From CAYOHP01 sp964403795 [NCBI: uncultured bacterium] (GTDB lineage: Bacteria; Muiribacteriota; UBA6191; CAZXTJ01): 64,000 nucleotides of DNA. The notes beneath the pieces are model-generated. The model worked only from the letters and a program-made list of their open reading frames with translations, made no database searches and was not told the DNA's origin. Both the position numbers and the translations under genes were made by a program. Position 1 is the first letter of the stretch; every line of letters starts with the position of its first letter. The stretch is taken from assembly GCA_964403795.1 (NCBI GenBank), contig CAYOHP010000001.1:124001-188000 (forward strand). The letters run 5' to 3'. Below, piece by piece: positions 59,491 through 64,000 of the stretch.

Positions 59491-60572
59491 GGGTCCGAGC
59501 CCCCGCCCTGGCCGAAGAGGGTCCGCACCTTGTCCCGGAGGGTGGCGGCGGCGGCCCCCACCTTCTCCCGCACGGCCTCGGCCGCGGCCTGGGCGCCGGA
59601 CCGGATCTTCTCGGCCGCGGCATCCGAGACGATGCCCCAGAGGTCGGCGTCCCGGAGCGATTCGGCCCCGTCGAAGCGGTCCCGGGGAACCGCGCAGTCG
59701 AACTCGAGGCGCAGGTCCTTGCCCCGGTTCGCCAGCCAGGTCCGGAGCACCCCGGAGCCGCCAGATCCGTCGTCCCGTCCAGGAGTGGCGCCCTGGAGGA
59801 CGAGTTTCCAGGTCATGGTGATCTTGCGGGCATCCCCCAGCGGCCACCGGCTCACCACCGAGAGATCGACCTTGCCGCCCCGCATCGCCCCCAGCGGCCC
59901 GCGCAGACGGCTGGCAAAGCTCTCGGCGTTCAGACCCGTCACCTTCCAGGTCGAGCGGTGCTCGCCCTCGACCTCCTCGAAGCCGACCTCGAAGGGCGCG
60001 TCCTGGATCTTGCCTGTGCCCTTCGACCGGAACAGCAGGTCGTAGAGGGACCAGTGGCTGCGGTACTCCTCGAGCCGGAGCTCGTCCACCAGCACCCGCA
60101 CGGTGCGCGCCTCGCCGGAAGGGGGGTGGTTCACGATGTCGAGGGTGCACTGGCGCATGAAGGCGCTGCCCACCGAGAAGATCCCTCGTCCCACCTGGGG
60201 CGGCCGTTCCGCGGACGCCTTCTCGAAGACCTCGAAGCGGCCGCCGACGCCGGTCAGGTGGATCTCGTCGAAGCGCCACTCGGGTTCGAAGATCCGGAGC
60301 AGCGAGAGGTCGGCCACCGCGTGCCCGATCTTCAGTTCGAAAGCGTTGCGCCCCTCGACCTTGCGGGCGAGCGACATCCCGTCGAGCGCCAGCCGCCCGG
60401 TCGCCAGGTTGCCGGTGATGGCGTCGGCCTTGATCTGGGTGCCGCTGCGCTTCTGGACACGGCCGAATGCCAGCTCCGCCAGCGGCTGCAGAAGGTAGGA
60501 ATTGGCGGCCAGCACCGTCACCGCCGCCAGTCCCAGGAAGGCGATCAACCCCTTGTGGATGGTCTGGAACAC
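59487..60572 (-). CDS. AsmA-like membrane-anchored protein
   Basis: A 361-residue protein with one N-terminal membrane helix (HKGLIAFLGLAAVTVLAANSY) followed by a long beta-rich periplasmic part of the AsmA type: GTQIKADAITGNLATGRLALD, FELKIGHAVADLSLL, RFDEIHLTGVGGRFEVFE and LRVEELR-like strands. The C-terminus is an Ala-rich amphipathic helix (AQAAAEAVREKVGAAAATL). AsmA/TamB proteins bridge membranes for phospholipid or lipoprotein transport. A GTG start at 60572 is chosen because AAGGAG lies nine bases upstream. It heads an operon with a lipid-binding-like protein and a kinase, and diverges from the ATP-grasp gene. Confidence 0.75.
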   Translation of the reverse strand: MFQTIHKGLIAFLGLAAVTVLAANSYLLQPLAELAFGRVQKRSGTQIKADAITGNLATGRLALDGMSLARKVEGRNAFELKIGHAVADLSLLRIFEPEWRFDEIHLTGVGGRFEVFEKASAERPPQVGRGIFSVGSAFMRQCTLDIVNHPPSGEARTVRVLVDELRLEEYRSHWSLYDLLFRSKGTGKIQDAPFEVGFEEVEGEHRSTWKVTGLNAESFASRLRGPLGAMRGGKVDLSVVSRWPLGDARKITMTWKLVLQGATPGRDDGSGGSGVLRTWLANRGKDLRLEFDCAVPRDRFDGAESLRDADLWGIVSDAAAEKIRSGAQAAAEAVREKVGAAAATLRDKVRTLFGQGGGSDP

Positions 60573-60667
60573 CTCGACCCGCTCCTTCCCTCGACTGCGT
60601 CCGGCGCCCCGGCTGGAGGTCCCGGCGCCCCCAAGTGTACGGCGGAAACCCACCCGGTTCCCGGCAC

Positions 60668-60673
60668 TACACT
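60668..60673 (+). promoter_or_regulatory. TANNNT box before the ATP-grasp gene
   Basis: TACACT lies six bases before the GTG at 60680. A second TACACT occurs on the opposite strand near 60635-60640, suitably placed for the divergent AsmA-like operon. Neither has a clear -35 box. Confidence 0.35.
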
Positions 60674-60679
60674 CGGGGC

Positions 60680-62050
60680 GTGCAGGGAACCGGTCGGGTC
60701 CTCGTCGTCATGCCCACCTCCTGGGACCGGCCCCAGTTCCGGCGGGCGCTCCGCGACCATCCGGCTCCGCCCGAGATCGTCTACGGCTGCCCCGAGGACG
60801 CCGACTGTCCGGCGAGCCTCGATCCGGAGGCCTACGTGGAGGCGATCGCGGCCGGGCTCCACGGTCCCCTCACCGGGGTGACCAGCACCAGCGACTATCC
60901 GGGCGCGGCCCTGGCCTCCATGGTGGCCGCCCGCCTCGGCCTGCCGGGATCCCCCCCGGAGGCCGTGCTGCTCGCCGCCCAGAAACTCAAGGCCCGGGAG
61001 GTCCAGGCCCGGGTGGCGCCGGAGCACACCCCCCGCTTCGCCAGGATCGACCCTGGCGCCCGGCCCGTGGTGCCCCCCGACCTGGCCTTCCCCTGCTTCG
61101 TGAAGCCGGTCCGAGGCTCGTTCTCGGTGCTGGCGCGCCGGGTCGAATCGGCCCCTGAACTCGAGAGGCACGTCACCAGCCCCGAGGCCCGCGAGTACCT
61201 CGACGGCTACCTCTCCCTCTACCACCGCCTGCTGGCCGCCGCGCCCGGCTTGCTGGACGGGGCCAGGAGCTTCCTCGCCGAAGGCCTGCTCGAAGGCGAT
61301 CTCGTCACCGTCGAGGGCTGGTGCCGGGGAGGCCGGGCGCACCTGCTGGGGATCGTCGATTCGCTCCTGCACCCCGGCACCCACAGCTTCGCCGGTTTCG
61401 AATACCCGAGCGCCCTGCCCCCCGACGTCCAGGCCCGCATGGCAGGGGTCGCCTGCCGGGTCGCCGAAGCCCTCGGTCTCCGGGACGGGCTGTTCAACGT
61501 CGAGATGACCTGGGACCAGGCCACCGGGAGGCTCGGCATCCTGGAGGTGAACCCCCGGGCTGCCGGCCAGTTCGGCGACCTCTACCTGGCCGTGGACGGC
61601 GTCTCCAGCTATCGGATCGCCCTCGACCTCTGCCAGGGGCGCCCCCCGCCGATGCCCGCTCCCGGGGGGCGCCACGCCTGCGCCGGCAGCTTCCCGCTCC
61701 GGATCTTCTCCCCTTCCCGCTTCCTCCGGGTTCCCGACCCCGACGAGATCGCCGCCCTCGAGGCCCGCCACCCCGATCTCACCGTCTGGAACGAGGTCCG
61801 GCCCAACCAGGTGCTCGACGACTTCCTCCGCGGCGAGGACGGCTCCAGCGCCCGGTACGGCGTGGTGAACCTGGCCGCCTCCTCCCGACCCGCCCTCCGG
61901 GACCGCTTCGAGGCGATCCGGGAGGAGCTCGGCTACCGGATCGAGCCGCTCCCGCTTCCGGCGGTCCGTCAGGGCGCAGCCGGGGAGGGGAAGGCTGTCA
62001 CCGCGCCCCCTGGGCTCATGAAGATTGACCCGCCAGGCTCGCCCTCCTAG
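60680..62050 (+). CDS. ATP-grasp family ligase
   Basis: A 456-residue ATP-grasp enzyme. It has GRVLVVMPTSWDRPQF (pre-ATP-grasp), GVTSTSDYPGAALASMVAA, FPCFVKPVRGSFSVLARRV (phosphate-binding/lysine region), ERHVTS, FLAEGLLEGDLVTVEGWC, LFNVEMTWDQATGRLGILEVNPRAAG (metal-binding E and N) and a C-terminal extension. The layout is like BacD/carbamoyl-phosphate-type amino-acid or peptide ligases. The substrate is unknown. A GTG at 60680 is preferred because it begins the first beta-strand; the ATG at 60710 would lose it. Its stop lies just inside the predicted rpmF promoter. Confidence 0.85.
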   Translation: MQGTGRVLVVMPTSWDRPQFRRALRDHPAPPEIVYGCPEDADCPASLDPEAYVEAIAAGLHGPLTGVTSTSDYPGAALASMVAARLGLPGSPPEAVLLAAQKLKAREVQARVAPEHTPRFARIDPGARPVVPPDLAFPCFVKPVRGSFSVLARRVESAPELERHVTSPEAREYLDGYLSLYHRLLAAAPGLLDGARSFLAEGLLEGDLVTVEGWCRGGRAHLLGIVDSLLHPGTHSFAGFEYPSALPPDVQARMAGVACRVAEALGLRDGLFNVEMTWDQATGRLGILEVNPRAAGQFGDLYLAVDGVSSYRIALDLCQGRPPPMPAPGGRHACAGSFPLRIFSPSRFLRVPDPDEIAALEARHPDLTVWNEVRPNQVLDDFLRGEDGSSARYGVVNLAASSRPALRDRFEAIREELGYRIEPLPLPAVRQGAAGEGKAVTAPPGLMKIDPPGSPS

Positions 62051-62053
62051 AAT
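62025..62053 (+). promoter_or_regulatory. Near-consensus sigma-70-type promoter of rpmF-plsX-fabH
   Basis: TTGACC (62025-62030), a 17-base spacer and TAGAAT (62048-62053). It is the promoter closest to consensus in the window and would give a leader of about 115 bases before rpmF. Confidence 0.7.
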
Positions 62054-62060
62054 GTCGGCT

Positions 62061-62079
62061 CCCGCCCGATGGGGGCGGG
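62061..62079. promoter_or_regulatory. Hairpin at the start of the rpmF leader
   Basis: CCCGCCC pairs with GGGCGGG around GATGG, right after the predicted transcription start. It may stabilise or attenuate the ribosomal-protein/fatty-acid operon mRNA, or end the ATP-grasp transcript. Confidence 0.35.
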
Positions 62080-62175
62080 TGCGTCATGGCTCCGGCCCGA
62101 TCCGGGTGCACCTCACCGGTGCCGTCCGGGTGCCTGGGAGCCGTCGCCGACCACGCTGCGAGGAGTTTCTCCACC

Positions 62176-62376
62176 ATGGCAATGCCGAAGACCAAGCGGA
62201 ACCGAACCTTTGGCCGGAACCGCCGGGCGTTCTATTACCGCAAGGTCCCCACCCAGCAGACCACCAAGTGCCAGCTCTGCGGAGCCCTGAAGCGCGCCCA
62301 CTACATGTGCGGCGAGTGCGGAGCCCATACCAACGGCAAGGGCAACCACCTCCAGCTCGTCGAGACCGAAGACTGA
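62176..62376 (+). CDS. rpmF: 50S ribosomal protein L32
   Basis: A 66-residue ribosomal protein L32: basic N-terminus (MPKTKRNRTFGRNRRAFYYR) and two zinc-ligand pairs, CQLCG and CGECG, so it is the zinc-binding C+ form. AGGAG lies about ten bases before the ATG at 62176. In many bacteria the gene before rpmF is DUF177/YceD; here it is an unrelated ATP-grasp gene, and no DUF177 reading frame is seen between. It is followed by plsX after 51 bases. Confidence 0.95.
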   Translation: MAMPKTKRNRTFGRNRRAFYYRKVPTQQTTKCQLCGALKRAHYMCGECGAHTNGKGNHLQLVETED

Positions 62377-62427
62377 GACGGGGAACGGTTCTCCGCACCA
62401 CATTCTCCACCGGAAGCGGGGCGCGGT

Positions 62428-63438
62428 GTGACCATCGTCGTCGTCGATGCCATGGGCGGTGACCATGCACCCGCCGAGGTGATCGCCGGCGCACGCCTGG
62501 CCGCCGACGAGTCCGACCGGGAGATCGTCCTGGTGGGACCCGAGTCCGAGCTCAGGGCAGGCGGCGCCGAGCATCCCCGGATCCGGATCCTCCATGCTCC
62601 CGAGGTGATCGGGATGGGGGAACATCCCGCCCAGGCATTGAAGAAGCGGCCCGGGAACTCCATCTCGGTGGGCCTGCGCCACGTCAAGGAGCACCCGGGT
62701 TCCGCCTTCGTCTCCGCCGGCTCCACCGGCGCGGTGATGGCCGGGGCCCTGTTCGTCCTGAAGCGGCTGCCCGGGGTGGAACGACCGCCCATCGCCAGCG
62801 TGATCCCCACCTTGAAGGGGTCGGTGGTGGTGGCCGACGTCGGCGCCAACGTGGACTGCAAGCCTTCCCACATCGGCCAGTTCGCCCTCATGGCCGCCGC
62901 CTACGCGCGCTTCCTGAACCGGATCGAGGATCCCGGCGTGGGCCTGCTCAACATCGGCAGCGAGCCTACCAAGGGCGACGAGCGCACCCAGGAGATCTTC
63001 GCCCATCTCTCGTCGCTCCCCGGCATCCGGTTCGTCGGCAACGTCGAGCCCGAGGCCATCTACGCCGGCGGGGTCGACGCGGTGGTCACCGACGGCTTCG
63101 CCGGCAACATCTTCCTGAAGACCAGCGAAGCGGTCGCCGGGATCGTGACCGGGATGGTCAAGGAGGCCCTGGCGGCCTTCCGCGGCCAGGGATCCCTGCC
63201 CGGGGGTCTGGCCCAAGGCCTGGCCCAGGGGCTCTCCCGGTTCGACCCCCACCATTCGGACTACGCCGGGGCCCCCTTGCTCGGAGTCGACGGCACCGCC
63301 TTCATCGTCCATGGTGCGGCCCGCCGCGAGACCATCCGCAATGCCATCCGGGTGGGAGGCAAGGTGGCGGCCAGCGGCTATCTGCAGCACATCCGGGGCC
63401 TCTTCTCGGAGAGGAAGCCGGAGACCCATGCGATCTGA
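62428..63438 (+). CDS. plsX: Phosphate acyltransferase PlsX
   Basis: A 336-residue PlsX, which makes acyl-phosphate from acyl-ACP for phospholipid synthesis. It begins TIVVVDAMGGDHAPAEVIAGA and contains SVGLRHVKEHPGSAFVSAG with STGAVMAGALF, then VVVADVGANVDCKP, GLLNIGSEPTKGDERTQE and VVTDGFAGNIFLKTSEAV, all characteristic. The GTG start fits the usual first residues. Its 3' end overlaps the fabH start by 11 bases. The rpmF-plsX-fabH order is the classic bacterial arrangement. Confidence 0.97.
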   Translation: MTIVVVDAMGGDHAPAEVIAGARLAADESDREIVLVGPESELRAGGAEHPRIRILHAPEVIGMGEHPAQALKKRPGNSISVGLRHVKEHPGSAFVSAGSTGAVMAGALFVLKRLPGVERPPIASVIPTLKGSVVVADVGANVDCKPSHIGQFALMAAAYARFLNRIEDPGVGLLNIGSEPTKGDERTQEIFAHLSSLPGIRFVGNVEPEAIYAGGVDAVVTDGFAGNIFLKTSEAVAGIVTGMVKEALAAFRGQGSLPGGLAQGLAQGLSRFDPHHSDYAGAPLLGVDGTAFIVHGAARRETIRNAIRVGGKVAASGYLQHIRGLFSERKPETHAI

Positions 63439-64000
63439 CCTGCCCCGAGCGGTCGTCACGGGCCTGGGGATCTACCTGCCGCCCAAGGTCCTCACCAACC
63501 AGGATCTCGAGAAGTTCCTCGACACCTCCGACGAATGGATCCGGGAACGGACCGGGATCCGGCAGAGGCACGTCATCGAGGAGGGGATGGCCACCTCGGA
63601 CATGGCGGTGGAGGCCGGCCGCAAGGCCCTCGAGGACGCCGGGCTGGGTCCCCAGGATGTCGACCTGGTGATCGTCGCCACCTTCACTCCCGACCATCCC
63701 TTCCCCTCGACGGCCTCGATCGTCCAGGCCAAGCTCGGCTGCACCCGCGCCGGCGCCTTCGACATGGAGACCGCCTGCACCGGCTGGATCGCCGGCATGG
63801 CCACCGCCACCATGTGGATCCAGGGAGGCGGGGCGAAGACCGTCCTGATGATCGGCTCCGACGCCGCCACCCGCTCGCTCGACTGGAAGGACCGGAGCAC
63901 CGCGGTGATCTTCGGGGACGCCGCCAGTGCCGCGGTCCTGCGCCCCGAGGGCAAGGGTTTCCGGATCCTCTCCACCTATCTGGGATCCGACGGCAACGGC
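63428..64000 (+). CDS. fabH: Beta-ketoacyl-ACP synthase III, cut by the window edge
   Basis: The first 191 residues of FabH, which starts fatty-acid synthesis from acetyl-CoA and malonyl-ACP. It has AVVTGLGIYLPPKVLTN, TSDEWIRERTGIRQRH, VDLVIVATFTPDHPFPST and the catalytic cysteine in DMETACTGWIAG (C117), then AVIFGDAASAAVL. The active-site His and Asn lie beyond the window. The ATG at 63428 sits within the last codons of plsX (11-base overlap). It is an open frame running off the end of the sequence, not a truncated gene as far as can be seen. Confidence 0.96.
   Translation, partial: MRSDLPRAVVTGLGIYLPPKVLTNQDLEKFLDTSDEWIRERTGIRQRHVIEEGMATSDMAVEAGRKALEDAGLGPQDVDLVIVATFTPDHPFPSTASIVQAKLGCTRAGAFDMETACTGWIAGMATATMWIQGGGAKTVLMIGSDAATRSLDWKDRSTAVIFGDAASAAVLRPEGKGFRILSTYLGSDGNG

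Noticed and set aside
62051-62175. A DUF177/YceD gene or short coding frame in the rpmF leader
   Set aside because: Only about 125 bases are available and the open frames there run through rpmF in other registers; the region looks like a promoter and leader.
1-64000. Defence system, CRISPR array, prophage or transposon
   Set aside because: No spaced direct repeats, integrase, transposase, nuclease or restriction gene was found; composition is uniform apart from mildly lower GC in the 24.7-26.9 kb gene.

Overview
The window is a very GC-rich (roughly 70% by eye), densely coded piece of a bacterial chromosome. It carries parAB near one end and rpmF-plsX-fabH at the other. No rRNA, tRNA, CRISPR array, insertion sequence or phage gene was seen, and no gap between genes exceeds 300 bases. 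The mix of membrane-tethered Ser/Thr kinases and kinase-like proteins, exported proteins of unknown function, HEAT, WD40 and TPR proteins, a prokaryotic RING finger, bacterial RanBP2 zinc fingers and a DprE1/DprE2 pair best fits an uncultured Planctomycetota-like lineage. Myxococcota or another high-GC Gram-negative group cannot be excluded. This placement is inference, because no decisive phylogenetic marker is present.

Layout. 0.1-2.3 kb: parA-parB, then a zinc-ribbon reading frame split by one in-frame TGA. 2.2-5.8 kb (minus): a large exported protein split by one in-frame TAG. 5.9-9.2 kb: a start/stop-overlapped trio of alpha/beta hydrolase, Tat-exported alkaline-phosphatase-superfamily protein and membrane protein. 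9.3-15.7 kb: exported protein, GH1 glycosidase, a PafA-like phosphatase whose motifs are in circularly permuted order, and a pseudokinase/RING pair. 15.8-24.6 kb: HTTM membrane protein, small exported protein, DUF885 peptidase, HEAT protein, transmembrane kinase, exported protein. 24.7-30.7 kb: two coupled exported beta-rich proteins, diverging from a metalloprotease. 30.8-37.5 kb: RseC-like, PRC-barrel and heparinase-like genes, diverging from a TPR/winged-helix regulator with a membrane partner. 37.5-45.3 kb: WD40 protein, acetyltransferase, RanBP2 zinc-finger protein, DprE2/DprE1, SLH protein, methyltransferase. 45.4-53.6 kb: 5'-nucleotidase-like, exported protein and kinase operon, MoxR, a Rad50-like protein without ATPase motifs, and a PtsN-like EIIA. 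53.7-60.6 kb: membrane protein plus cysteine desulfurase, subtilase, and an operon of AsmA-like, lipid-binding-like and kinase genes. 60.7-64 kb: ATP-grasp enzyme, then rpmF-plsX-fabH, with fabH cut by the window edge.

Expression signals. Many neighbours overlap by ATGA or GTGA, so translational coupling is the rule. Several lone or first genes have a TANNNT box 4-9 bases before the start codon, often with a TTGnnn-like box 16-17 bases further up, which suggests leaderless transcripts. Gene ends often carry strong GC-only hairpins with no T tract.

Most unusual items: the circularly permuted phosphatase (12142-13803), the ATPase-dead Rad50-like protein beside moxR (50781-53108), the pseudokinase/RING operon (13707-15736), the two single-stop gene interruptions near 2.0 and 5.2 kb, and the leaderless promoter pattern.
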